Shown here: positions 53,969 through 62,151 of the stretch, piece after piece
Layout: every line of letters begins with the position of its first letter
How positions within the stretch are numbered: position 1 is the stretch's first letter
Origin: Veillonella atypica KON
GTDB taxonomy: Bacteria > Bacillota > Negativicutes > Veillonellales > Veillonellaceae
Length of the DNA stretch: 64,000 nt
Assembly: GCF_002959915.1 (NCBI RefSeq)
Contig: NZ_PPDE01000008.1
Location: 124,001-188,000 of the forward strand
Reading direction: 5' to 3'
Notes under the pieces: model-generated
The model's input: the letters and a program-made list of their open reading frames with translations, nothing else
Databases searched by the model: none
What the model was told of the DNA's origin: nothing
Program-made: the position numbers and the translations under genes

Positions 53969-56477
53969 TAGTAGTGAATCAATATTTTCTGTATTAAAAA
54001 AGTTAATGGATGAAAGTATTGAGGATATATCAACGAATGAAATAGATTATCAGACATTTGCAAACATAACTTTAGCAGAGTTATCAAAGATTCTTGATGA
54101 TGGATCTTATATCGATAATGCTAACATTATTAGAAGATGTTCTAATACTTTTGAAAAAAACAAATTATTGATTAAGGTTCCAGAGTTGGTTGGAAAAACT
54201 CTATTTGCTATATTTGGTACAAATAATAATTCAAAAGAGATTTTAGAACCAATTATAGAAGGTTTAGAACACTTTACTTTTAATAATAATATTCCACATT
54301 TAATTTTGCCTCTTGAAAATAATTCATTAAAATCAGAAGGTATTTATGCACTAAATTATTGTGATAAATTAGTACCTATTTCTAGTGATGATTATAAGAT
54401 TATAGGAAATGAATTTTATAGAAAAAATATAGAAGCTAGAAAGTTAATTAAATTATTTATTTCATTCCATAAATGTAAACATTGTAACGAAGCGTATATT
54501 ATTATGCCTCCATTTTTAGATGAAACAAATAATATCTTGGAGTCAATTAAATCGAATGTTAATTTCCAGGTAGTTCTTTATAATGACAAACTAAATTGGA
54601 AACGATTACATCGACATTTGATTAAAGATCAAATATATTTTGTTGGTAGTAAAGAGGAATATAATAAAAGTGTAAATTATTATTCTAATGGAAATTCAAA
54701 CGTTAATATATCGGAACCTGCAGATTTTTATAATCAATGTGAATTATTTAATAAAGTTACATTAAATGTGTTATTTGCAGTGAAGTTAGAGGAAATTTTA
54801 TTAGATGTTCGATTATACTATATCTCAAAGTTATCGGAGATTAGTGTAAAGTTAGAGCATTTTAATAATGATTTAGTAAATGTTTCTGATAATGATTTAT
54901 TAATGCAATTAAAAGTTCATAGAAATCAATTTCGAAATTATTATCACAATTTAAATACAATCGCATCTAATTTTAATGATAATTATTCTATAATTACTAA
55001 TAAAATCTTAGAATATGATTCGAAGATTATTAATAATGATAAATTAGAATCATCGCAACATAATTTGAATATAGAATTATATTCACAAGTACTTTTAAGA
55101 CTCTTTTTTAAACACATAACAGGTAATTTATATAGTGAAGCTTATAACGATATAGTTAGACTAAATAAAATTAATTATCCTTATAAAGATTGTTGTAGTG
55201 CTTTACTAAAAGTTTCTCAAGGACAACAATTAAGTAAAGAAGAAATTAATTTAATTAGACAATATCCTGATGATGCATATTATATTGCTAAGATAAAATT
55301 AGCCATGAATAAAGCATTAGGCCTGATAAATGAAGAAGTTATGGATTTAATGAAATATATAAATGATATTGAAACGGGCGAAGAGTTCTTTTATAGTGCT
55401 AAATGGTTAATGAGTCAAAATGAATATGATAAAGCTAAAGAAATGATTTTAAAATCCTTGGAATTTGGATATAAGGATAGTCATTTGTTACTAGAACAAT
55501 ATACTAAAGAGTGTGGATTAAATATAGATCTTGAATTACTTGCAAGTTTCTTGATTCCAGAGGCAAGCTTTAAATTAGCGCTTATAGAAAAACAAAATAA
55601 AAAATACAAGAAAGCTAATGTCTATTTTAAAGTTGCTGCATCTCAATTGCATATTGGAGCTATTGAGTACTTGGCAAATGAATTATACGAAAAATATATT
55701 AGAATTCCATATAGTAAGATTGATGAAGAAAAGAATCAAATCGGAATTAATAACTTAATTGAGTTATATAACTACTTATATAAAAAATATAATAAACAAC
55801 TATACGAATTGCGTATAGGTCTTATGTATAATAAAATTCAAGATTATGGTAGAGCTTATCAATATTTATCCTCTATTAATGATGAGGCGGCTATATATGC
55901 CTGTGCAAGAATGCTTGAATATGGCAATGGTGTGGCTAAAGACTTAAATCAGGCAAAAAGACTCTATGATAAAATTATAGGGTATAAAGACGCTGGGAAA
56001 CGATATAATAAAGTTGATGATATACTATATAAACAAGAGCAGAGACGTAATAGATCGTCAGCCTATAGTGAGTCTAAAAGTTATAGACCAGAGATAGTTA
56101 AAACAACAAAGCCTAAGAAAAGTAGTGGTTGTTATGTTATTACCGCGACTTGCAAAGCTTTAAAATTAGAGGATAAACGTATCAATATTAAAAATCTTAT
56201 AAAATTTAGAAATATATTCATTCATTCAGAAGGAAATGAGGCTGTATCTGAATATTATAGATTGGGTCCGACAATTGTTAATCATATAAATACAGAAGAG
56301 TATCCAAATGAGATTTACGAAAAATTGTGGAATGTCTATATAGACCCAAGTTTAACAATGATCGAATATAAAAAGAATGATGAGGCTCGAGATATTTATA
56401 TAAGTATGTGTAAAATGCTATGTCAAAAATATAATATTTCAGTTCAAGAAAATATAAAAGAAAAATATTTGTTGTAA
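53961..56477 (+). CDS. Sel1/TPR-repeat protein with CFI-box-type C-terminal domain
   Basis: An 838-residue protein from ATG 53961 (AAGGAG upstream). The first 500 residues are unassigned, with a single CKHCNEAYI zinc-knuckle-like pair near 170. Helical repeats follow at about 470-690, including a Sel1-like unit (YACARMLEYGNGVAKDLNQAKRLYDKI). After a basic linker comes SGCYVITATCKALKLEDKRINIKNLIKFRNIF (about 725-755), which matches the CFI-box C-terminal domain (CF/YI/VxTA...LRxFRD). That domain caps many effector or sensor proteins. It is coupled to the GTPase genes and may act as their scaffold. Confidence 0.65.
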   Translation: MSNSSESIFSVLKKLMDESIEDISTNEIDYQTFANITLAELSKILDDGSYIDNANIIRRCSNTFEKNKLLIKVPELVGKTLFAIFGTNNNSKEILEPIIEGLEHFTFNNNIPHLILPLENNSLKSEGIYALNYCDKLVPISSDDYKIIGNEFYRKNIEARKLIKLFISFHKCKHCNEAYIIMPPFLDETNNILESIKSNVNFQVVLYNDKLNWKRLHRHLIKDQIYFVGSKEEYNKSVNYYSNGNSNVNISEPADFYNQCELFNKVTLNVLFAVKLEEILLDVRLYYISKLSEISVKLEHFNNDLVNVSDNDLLMQLKVHRNQFRNYYHNLNTIASNFNDNYSIITNKILEYDSKIINNDKLESSQHNLNIELYSQVLLRLFFKHITGNLYSEAYNDIVRLNKINYPYKDCCSALLKVSQGQQLSKEEINLIRQYPDDAYYIAKIKLAMNKALGLINEEVMDLMKYINDIETGEEFFYSAKWLMSQNEYDKAKEMILKSLEFGYKDSHLLLEQYTKECGLNIDLELLASFLIPEASFKLALIEKQNKKYKKANVYFKVAASQLHIGAIEYLANELYEKYIRIPYSKIDEEKNQIGINNLIELYNYLYKKYNKQLYELRIGLMYNKIQDYGRAYQYLSSINDEAAIYACARMLEYGNGVAKDLNQAKRLYDKIIGYKDAGKRYNKVDDILYKQEQRRNRSSAYSESKSYRPEIVKTTKPKKSSGCYVITATCKALKLEDKRINIKNLIKFRNIFIHSEGNEAVSEYYRLGPTIVNHINTEEYPNEIYEKLWNVYIDPSLTMIEYKKNDEARDIYISMCKMLCQKYNISVQENIKEKYLL

Positions 56478-56526
56478 GATACAACTTATAGTTTAAATTC
56501 TAATAATGTTTTTATAGGAGTGTATT

Positions 56527-57213
56527 ATGTCTGAGTTTTCTGATTTATTATATTGTAGTAAACCTTCTCTAGCTGACATTAGATTTGAGGCTGTAAAAGT
56601 TAATTATGATATAAGTATTATTGATGCAATTAAATTATCTGTTGAAAATGAGGGATTCAAAGCAAGAATTGATGTTACTAATCTACCATCAAATATTTCT
56701 GACACTATAATTATAGATATTTCTTCCAAAACTAATCGAAAAAAAGATGAATTTTTTATAATTTTTACTCAAGATAGTATTGGTATTTTTTATTTTTTTA
56801 AATTAGAAGAAAATTGTATTAATAATCAAAGAGATAAAATATTGAAGTCCCTTAATGAATTGAATAAAAATTCTAAAGTTAAGTATTTGCTTGAAGAATC
56901 AGATAATTATGCTTCATATATTCAGGCTTGTTATCGATTTAATAGAATTGATGCAATTGATAAAGAGTATAGATATGTTAAATTAGCATATGACAATTTA
57001 GTAGCTATTTGTGAAGATAAATCTGCTTTAGTTAATTCTACAGAGATATTGCTAAATCGAATGGAGGTTTATATTGATGATGAGTTAGATATGAATTTAT
57101 CTGGTAAGTGGAATATCACTGAATGCTTTGAATATTTATTTATACTAGATAGTATAAATTATTTTATTTCTGTTCTCAGTTCAGACTATAAAAGTTTGTT
57201 GAAACTTTTATAA
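56527..57213 (+). CDS. Hypothetical protein of the GTPase island
   Basis: A 228-residue acidic soluble protein (MSEFSDLLYCSKPSLADIRFEAVKVNYD..., FFIIFTQDSIGIFYFFKLEE..., ending FEYLFILDSINYFISVLSS). ATAGGAG precedes the ATG. No family or motif recognised. It shares the A/T-rich codon use of its neighbours and is probably part of the same operon (49-base gap before, 25 after). Confidence 0.6.
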   Translation: MSEFSDLLYCSKPSLADIRFEAVKVNYDISIIDAIKLSVENEGFKARIDVTNLPSNISDTIIIDISSKTNRKKDEFFIIFTQDSIGIFYFFKLEENCINNQRDKILKSLNELNKNSKVKYLLEESDNYASYIQACYRFNRIDAIDKEYRYVKLAYDNLVAICEDKSALVNSTEILLNRMEVYIDDELDMNLSGKWNITECFEYLFILDSINYFISVLSSDYKSLLKLL

Positions 57214-57238
57214 TATAGAATTCATTTGGAAAAATATC

Positions 57239-58957
57239 ATGCCAAAATTCTACCCCACAATAATAAATAGTTTCCATGGTAGTGAAGGAGAGCGTCTCGT
57301 ATATGAGGCGCTCTCTAAATTAAATAACGAATACGTAATTTTTCATTCTTATAGATGGTTAGGCGAATTGAACCAACGGCGGAGTGAAGGTGAAGCAGAT
57401 TTTGTTATTTTACATCCTAAAAAAGGTATTTTATCCATAGAGGTAAAAGCTGGTGGAATTTCCTATCGTGATGGAAACTGGATTCAAACGAATCGAAATA
57501 CAAAAGAAGAAAAAATTATAGATCCTTTGGGACAAGCTGCGGAGAGTCAATTTAGGATTCAGAATTATTTACGTAAACATTATAATGGGCAAATACCTGT
57601 TATTGGTCGAGCCGTATGGTTCCCATCTGTAGCTATTCATAACAAGGTTTCTTTACCACTAGAGGTAAATAGAGATATTGTGTTTGATGTAGATTGCTTA
57701 TTTAATCCACAGGAATCTATGGATAAAGCTTTTAGCTATTGGAAATCTAATTTAGGATTTAGAGAGTCAGAACAATCAGTTAATGATTTTCAGAATATGA
57801 TTAAGACTTTAATGCCTACATTTAATATTGTTGAATCTGTTGCAAGTACGGCGCTTGAATCAACGAAAAGTTATATACAGATGACGAAACAACAAGCATC
57901 TATATTGCATTTTTTACGTGAGCAACCAACGGCTGTTATTCATGGTCCAGCAGGAACGGGTAAAACGATGCTTGCTATTGAAAAGGCTAAAATGTTGGCC
58001 GCGGAAGGAAAGAAAGTCTTATATTTATGTTTTAACGAGTTCTTATTATCATATGTAAAAGAGCATTATACGTGTGATAATATAGTCTTTCATAATATTA
58101 GATCATTAGCTGAAAATTTGATGCCTAATAGCAATTATTCTATTGCAGAAATTATTCCTAAATTTATTGAGTACTTTCAAAATGAATATGATGATCTAGA
58201 GTGGTCTTATGAAAATGTAGTTATTGATGAAGGTCAAGATATCGATGAACGTATATTAGAACATATTTCTATATTAGTAGACATGTTAGGCGGTCATTAT
58301 TATGTGTTCTACGATAAAAATCAGTATATAATGATGCATAAATCGACGCATTGGTTAGATACTTATGGGGACTGTCGTCTTGTATTATATAAAAATTGTC
58401 GCAATACTGCTGAAATAGCTAAAACTGTAGGTACAACATTAAGTGATATAAAGAAAGATGCTTATATAAATGAGCTATCTGGGATAAAACCACTTGGATC
58501 ATTCTATAAGAATGAAAATGAATTACGTAACATTGTTACAAAGTTTGTTACAAAAATGATTCAAGATAAGGTTAAACCTGAAGACATTGTTATTCTTACT
58601 ACAAGTAGTGTTTCTAACAGTATGTTAAAAAATATTTCTGCTATAAACGGAGTATCTATCTCTATTGAGCCAAAGAAAAATAATATATTGTTCACATCAG
58701 TTCGTAAATTTAAAGGCTTAGAGGCTAAAGCAGTTCTACTAATTGATATTTTAGTCAATCGCCTCACTAATGAATTACATAAACGGTTAGTCTATGTAGG
58801 TTCATCGCGGGCAAATACATATTTACAATTAGTATTCTATGATAATCTACCTAATGAAGATTATAAGTCCATTCTAAATCATTTAGGTGTAAATGAAATC
58901 AATGGATCTAGTAAAGAAGCTTTATTAGAAACTTTTGGTCTCGATTTATTAAAATAA
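57239..58957 (+). CDS. NERD nuclease-related domain fused to a UvrD-like helicase
   Basis: A 572-residue protein. Residues about 8-120 are a NERD domain (HGSEGERLVYEALSKL, EGEADFVILHPKKGILSIEVKAGG; D-ExK-type residues of the nuclease-related fold). Residues about 220-565 are a superfamily 1 helicase/ATPase: Walker A HGPAGTGKTMLA, Walker B VVIDEGQDID, TSVRKFKGLEAKAVLL and KRLVYVGSSRA (motifs V/VI). Such NERD-helicases are thought to act on DNA or RNA and occur in defence contexts. The ribosome site is weak (TTGGAAAAA). Last gene of the tight cluster. Confidence 0.88.
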   Translation: MPKFYPTIINSFHGSEGERLVYEALSKLNNEYVIFHSYRWLGELNQRRSEGEADFVILHPKKGILSIEVKAGGISYRDGNWIQTNRNTKEEKIIDPLGQAAESQFRIQNYLRKHYNGQIPVIGRAVWFPSVAIHNKVSLPLEVNRDIVFDVDCLFNPQESMDKAFSYWKSNLGFRESEQSVNDFQNMIKTLMPTFNIVESVASTALESTKSYIQMTKQQASILHFLREQPTAVIHGPAGTGKTMLAIEKAKMLAAEGKKVLYLCFNEFLLSYVKEHYTCDNIVFHNIRSLAENLMPNSNYSIAEIIPKFIEYFQNEYDDLEWSYENVVIDEGQDIDERILEHISILVDMLGGHYYVFYDKNQYIMMHKSTHWLDTYGDCRLVLYKNCRNTAEIAKTVGTTLSDIKKDAYINELSGIKPLGSFYKNENELRNIVTKFVTKMIQDKVKPEDIVILTTSSVSNSMLKNISAINGVSISIEPKKNNILFTSVRKFKGLEAKAVLLIDILVNRLTNELHKRLVYVGSSRANTYLQLVFYDNLPNEDYKSILNHLGVNEINGSSKEALLETFGLDLLK

Positions 58958-59055
58958 TATTTTGATGCGTTATTTTATACGCATACACTTTTGTACAATA
59001 TACATGTAATCAGTTAGTTATTCTAATGTTGTTTTGTAGTATAGAGGTGTATGGT

Positions 59056-59400
59056 ATGAAAACAGATGTTATCAAAGAAGCTCTTGAAAGTATAAAAAAG
59101 GAAGATCCTAAATTATACGAGGATGTAGTAGAGTATATTTCTTCCAATAAAAATAAAACTGGTGTTCATCCTGAAGGGGTGTATCATGAACACAATTGGC
59201 CTAATATTATAGGACCTATGCCTGGACCATTTCCACATCCACGGAATCCATTTGAACAAAACCCATTTGGTGTATTCTGGCCATTGGCTGGGTTATATTT
59301 GTTCTATAAATTAGTTAGAAAGGTATGGCGATTATTACGAGGCAAGAATCAAAATATTTCCTTAGATGATATTATTACGTATATAAATAATCATAAATAA
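59056..59400 (+). CDS. Small membrane protein with proline-rich segment
   Basis: A 114-residue protein. ATG 59056 follows AGAGGTG; the extension to 59026 is unlikely. A charged helical N-terminus (VIKEALESIKKEDPKLYEDVVEY) leads to a proline-rich stretch (IGPMPGPFPHPRNPF), one membrane segment (FGVFWPLAGLYLFYKL) and a basic post-membrane run (VRKVWRLLRGK). No family recognised. It lies 22 bases before the LRAT-fold gene and probably works with it at the membrane. Confidence 0.6.
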   Translation: MKTDVIKEALESIKKEDPKLYEDVVEYISSNKNKTGVHPEGVYHEHNWPNIIGPMPGPFPHPRNPFEQNPFGVFWPLAGLYLFYKLVRKVWRLLRGKNQNISLDDIITYINNHK

Positions 59401-59422
59401 TCTGTTGTATGGGAGAGTAATA

Positions 59423-59908
59423 ATGGCTTCAAAAAAGTTAAAATTAGGTGATATTGTTTTTTGTGAACGACGTAGTGGATTATTAGGCCGTAACTTATAT
59501 CAACATTATGGCGTATATGCAGGTTATCATAAAATTATCCATTATGTAAAAGGGGATTCTCCACTAGATGGACGAATTGCCGAAACTAGTATTGAAGAGT
59601 TTTGTGACGGAGATACCTTATATATTGCTGAGGACGATAGTTTATTATCTATTTTTCAAGACTCTGATGTAACTGCTAGATTTTATGGGCCCCGTAAAAC
59701 TGTACAACGTGCAAAATCTATGATTGGAAAAGGCGATTATAACTTGTTTGGCCATAACTGTGAACACTTTGCTATTTGGTGTAAAACAGGTCAACTAGAG
59801 TCCACACAACTTAGTATAGAAGGTATGGCAGCAAGAGTATTTAAACCTTCGTGGGGACCAATGAAATGGTTGGTTGATGAAATTTGGCGCGTTGAGGCTG
59901 AGTATTAG
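59423..59908 (+). CDS. LRAT-domain (NlpC/P60-like) acyltransferase/phospholipase-type protein
   Basis: A 161-residue protein from ATG 59423 (GGGAGAG upstream). It has the LRAT order: GDIVFCERR, then YQHYGVYAGYHKIIHY with the catalytic histidine (about residue 28), then HNCEHFAIWCKTG with the catalytic cysteine (about residue 113). LRAT/PLAAT proteins form a thioester with an acyl group and transfer or hydrolyse lipid acyl chains. The domain is uncommon in bacteria. Its closeness to dynamin-like genes suggests a shared membrane target, which is inference. Confidence 0.82.
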   Translation: MASKKLKLGDIVFCERRSGLLGRNLYQHYGVYAGYHKIIHYVKGDSPLDGRIAETSIEEFCDGDTLYIAEDDSLLSIFQDSDVTARFYGPRKTVQRAKSMIGKGDYNLFGHNCEHFAIWCKTGQLESTQLSIEGMAARVFKPSWGPMKWLVDEIWRVEAEY

Positions 59909-59920
59909 TAGTAACTATAA

Positions 59921-59960
59921 GGAACTAGCAATGCAGAAAAACATGTATTGCTAGTTCTAA
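59921..59960 (+). terminator. Terminator-like hairpin after the LRAT gene
   Basis: GGAACTAGCAAT pairs with ATTGCTAGTTCT around a 14-base loop; the following T run is short (CTAACTTTC). Probably the end of the island transcript. Confidence 0.65.
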
Positions 59961-59994
59961 CTTTCACAAAAGCAAAATATTTTAAAAATAATTA

Positions 59995-60023
59995 TTGACA
60001 CACACGGATACGTGTATTATAAT
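59995..60023 (+). promoter_or_regulatory. Consensus sigma-70 promoter with an internal palindrome
   Basis: TTGACA (59995-60000), 17-base spacer, TATAAT (60018-60023): an exact match to consensus, rare in this window. The spacer holds ACACG-GATA-CGTGT (60002-60015), an inverted repeat well placed for a repressor. It drives the structured RNA leader of the DUF2828 gene. Confidence 0.85.
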
Positions 60024-60069
60024 TACATCATCAGGTGAAAGAAATCACCAACATGTAGAACAGAAAGAC

Positions 60070-60131
60070 TTAGATTCTAACAGCAATCCTGTCACATACA
60101 TAACTTGATTAAGATGAGTATAGAATCTAGT
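60070..60131 (+). repeat. RNA repeat unit 1 of the DUF2828 leader
   Basis: TTAGATTCTAACAGCAATC at the 5' side; TAGATTCTA (60071-60079) pairs perfectly with TAGAATCTA (60121-60129), then GTA. Homologous to unit 2, with two base pairs of the helix changed on both sides. Confidence 0.7.
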
Positions 60132-60169
60132 ATAATTTCATAGTTATCGTTCATAAACGATTCATAAGG

Positions 60170-60251
60170 TTAGACACTAGCAGCAATCTTTGATGATTTA
60201 ACCAGAAAAAGTTATTTTGGAGACCCTTTGGTCTAGAGTATCGTGTCTAGT
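60170..60251 (+). repeat. RNA repeat unit 2 of the DUF2828 leader
   Basis: TTAGACACTAGCAGCAATC at the 5' side; TAGACAC (60171-60177) pairs with GTGTCTA (60243-60249), then GTA. Compared with unit 1, two T-A pairs become C-G and A-T. The interior is longer and contains AGACC-CTTT-GGTCT (60221-60234). Confidence 0.7.
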
Positions 60252-60391
60252 AAACTTTAGCCTCAGTGAGGTTAGTAATTGTCTTGAACTTTGTATTGTA
60301 ACCGCTCACGGTTGTCTTGTTTATTTTGCTTTCAAAATTTACGTTGTGATAATCCGCAGCGGTTTTTTTATATGCCAAGGAGATATGAACT

Positions 60392-62008
60392 ATGAATACA
60401 TTTATGAACGCTTTAACAAACAATGAAAAATCCTATACAGCTAATGATGGTACTGCGTATCGTACAAGTGGCAGTCCTCTTGTGGACCTTAATTTCTCTG
60501 TGCCTGCATTACGTCAAGTTGCGGTTGATTTTTATGGTAAAAGTAAACATGACCGCTATTTCTATGGTGCACATCGCACTATGGATGCAGTGGATGCATT
60601 GCGCTTATTCATTACATCCTACGATGAAGACCCTCTGTATACCATGAAATGGCTTATGTATGCCCGCCATATTAAGCTAGGCCTTGGTGAGCGTGATGTA
60701 TTCCGCATGATGCTCACTAAAATTGGTGACTTGTATCCAGAGATGGCATTGCAGTTCATCATCGGCACCGAGTTATGGAACTATGGCCGTTGGGATGATG
60801 TGTTACGCATCTTTTTTGATACTACAAGCGGTATTTTACACGATGGACTAGGGGCGTTAATAGCTAATCAGTTTAGACGCGATGTAATGGCGTGTGGGCT
60901 TGGCGATTCTATTAGTTTATTAGCTAAATGGATGCCGTCCAATAATACATCGTCTAAGCAAAAACGTTCTGAGGCGCTTATTTTACAATCCTTGTTACAT
61001 CTAAATGCAAGAGAGTATCGTAAAATGTTGTCTAGATTGCGCGAGCATCTAGCGGTGGTAGATCGCAAGGCTTCTCTTAACCAATGGAACGATATTAATT
61101 ATAATCATGTGCCATCAAAGGCGAATCTTAAATATCGTAATGCTTTCTTAAAACATGATGAAGAACGTCGCCAGGCGTATCTTACATCATTAGAAAAGGG
61201 AGACGACTCAGTTAAGATTAATGCGAACTCTATGTTCTTGTATGATATCGTGCAAGCCTATGTAAAGGCGGATAGTTGCTGGGATAATAGTCTAAATCCA
61301 TATGACGAAACATTAGAACAATTATGGCATGCCCAAGAATCTCCTAAGGATTATGACGATATCTTAGTTATACGCGACGGGTCTGGATCTATGGGGCAAC
61401 AACTATCTGGTAATAGTTCCGTTACCGCACTTAGCGTAGCAGATTCGATTGCATTGTATTGTGCACAGCATAATAAGAATGAATCCTTTAAAAATCGATT
61501 CATTACCTTTAGCAATCGCCCTCAGATGGTAGACATTTCGATGTGTGAAACTTTGCGAGATAAGTTGAGACGATTGCATCGCTTTGACGATTACAGCAAT
61601 ACGGATATAGAGGCAACTTTTGACTTAATTCTCGACACAGCCGTAAAACATCATCTGCGTCAAGATGAGTTGCCTTCAGCATGCCTTATCATTTCTGATA
61701 TGCAGTTTGACCAGGCTACAAAGCATGAGGATAACACGTCCGTTATTGAATCATGTCGTCAGAAATTTGAAGCCCTTGGGTATACTATGCCACGGCTCAT
61801 TTTCTGGAATGTATCTGTCTATGCACATAATATAATTCCTGTACAAATGCATCCAAGCGGTGTCATTCTCGTATCTGGATTCTCTAAATCCATCGTAGAT
61901 ATGGTGGTATCTAGAGAAGTCAATCCTGAAAAGGCACTTAAAGCCGAATTAGATGCTAAATGTAGTATTGTAGATACAGCATTACAAGGCTATGTAAATG
62001 TAGCGTAA
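60392..62008 (+). CDS. DUF2828/TROVE-like vWA-domain protein (Ro60-related)
   Basis: A 538-residue protein. Residues about 15-310 are a helical HEAT-like region of DUF2828 type (FYGAHRTMDAVDALRLFITSYDEDPLYTMKWLMYARHIKLGLGERDVFR, ELWNYGRWDDVLRIF) related in layout to the RNA-binding TROVE ring. Residues about 325-520 are a von Willebrand A domain with a full metal site (IRDGSGSMGQ, DxSxS form; CLIISDMQFDQ). Ro60-family proteins bind Y RNAs and help RNA quality control. AAGGAG precedes the ATG. The gene stands alone between its structured leader and a strong terminator, outside the A/T-rich island in composition. Confidence 0.82.
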   Translation: MNTFMNALTNNEKSYTANDGTAYRTSGSPLVDLNFSVPALRQVAVDFYGKSKHDRYFYGAHRTMDAVDALRLFITSYDEDPLYTMKWLMYARHIKLGLGERDVFRMMLTKIGDLYPEMALQFIIGTELWNYGRWDDVLRIFFDTTSGILHDGLGALIANQFRRDVMACGLGDSISLLAKWMPSNNTSSKQKRSEALILQSLLHLNAREYRKMLSRLREHLAVVDRKASLNQWNDINYNHVPSKANLKYRNAFLKHDEERRQAYLTSLEKGDDSVKINANSMFLYDIVQAYVKADSCWDNSLNPYDETLEQLWHAQESPKDYDDILVIRDGSGSMGQQLSGNSSVTALSVADSIALYCAQHNKNESFKNRFITFSNRPQMVDISMCETLRDKLRRLHRFDDYSNTDIEATFDLILDTAVKHHLRQDELPSACLIISDMQFDQATKHEDNTSVIESCRQKFEALGYTMPRLIFWNVSVYAHNIIPVQMHPSGVILVSGFSKSIVDMVVSREVNPEKALKAELDAKCSIVDTALQGYVNVA

Positions 62009-62031
62009 CATTTATATAATCTCATTAAAAT

Positions 62032-62074
62032 AGGTTCCTATTAGTCGCAAAATGACTAGTAGGAACCTTCTTTT
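62032..62074 (+). terminator. Intrinsic terminator after the DUF2828 gene
   Basis: AGGTTCCTATTAGTC (62032-62046) pairs with GACTAGTAGGAACCT (62054-62068, one G-T pair), then TCTTTT. Confidence 0.88.
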
Positions 62075-62151
62075 GGTGTAATTAATTTGTGCTATAATGA
62101 GTTGTAGGTTTTATACTATAACAATCATTTTATATATACGAGGAATTAAGT

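Larger units (their letters stand above)
60030..60369 (+). ncRNA. Structured RNA leader, candidate Y-RNA-like ncRNA, upstream of the DUF2828 gene
   Basis: About 340 nt with no ORF between the consensus promoter and a T7 run. In order: hairpin GGTGA/TCACC (60034-60049); repeat stem-loop 1 (60070-60131); repeat stem-loop 2 (60170-60251) with an inner AGACC/GGTCT hairpin; CCTC/GAGG (60261-60271); AACCG-CTCA-CGGTT (60300-60313). AACCGCT (60300-60306) can instead pair with AGCGGTT (60358-60364) before TTTTTTT, giving a terminator. So the RNA may be made alone or read through into the protein gene. Ro60-type proteins typically bind such RNAs; that link is inferred. Confidence 0.65.

Noticed and set aside
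60140-60165. ATCGT-TCATAA-ACGAT hairpin as a tRNA-like T-arm of a Y RNA
   Set aside because: Stem fits but the loop lacks the TTCRA signature, and no acceptor or D-arm could be drawn.
60217-60647. Two ORFs (60217-60426 and 60423-60647) in the DUF2828 leader and gene start
   Set aside because: They lie over RNA hairpins or in the wrong frame of the real gene and lack ribosome sites.
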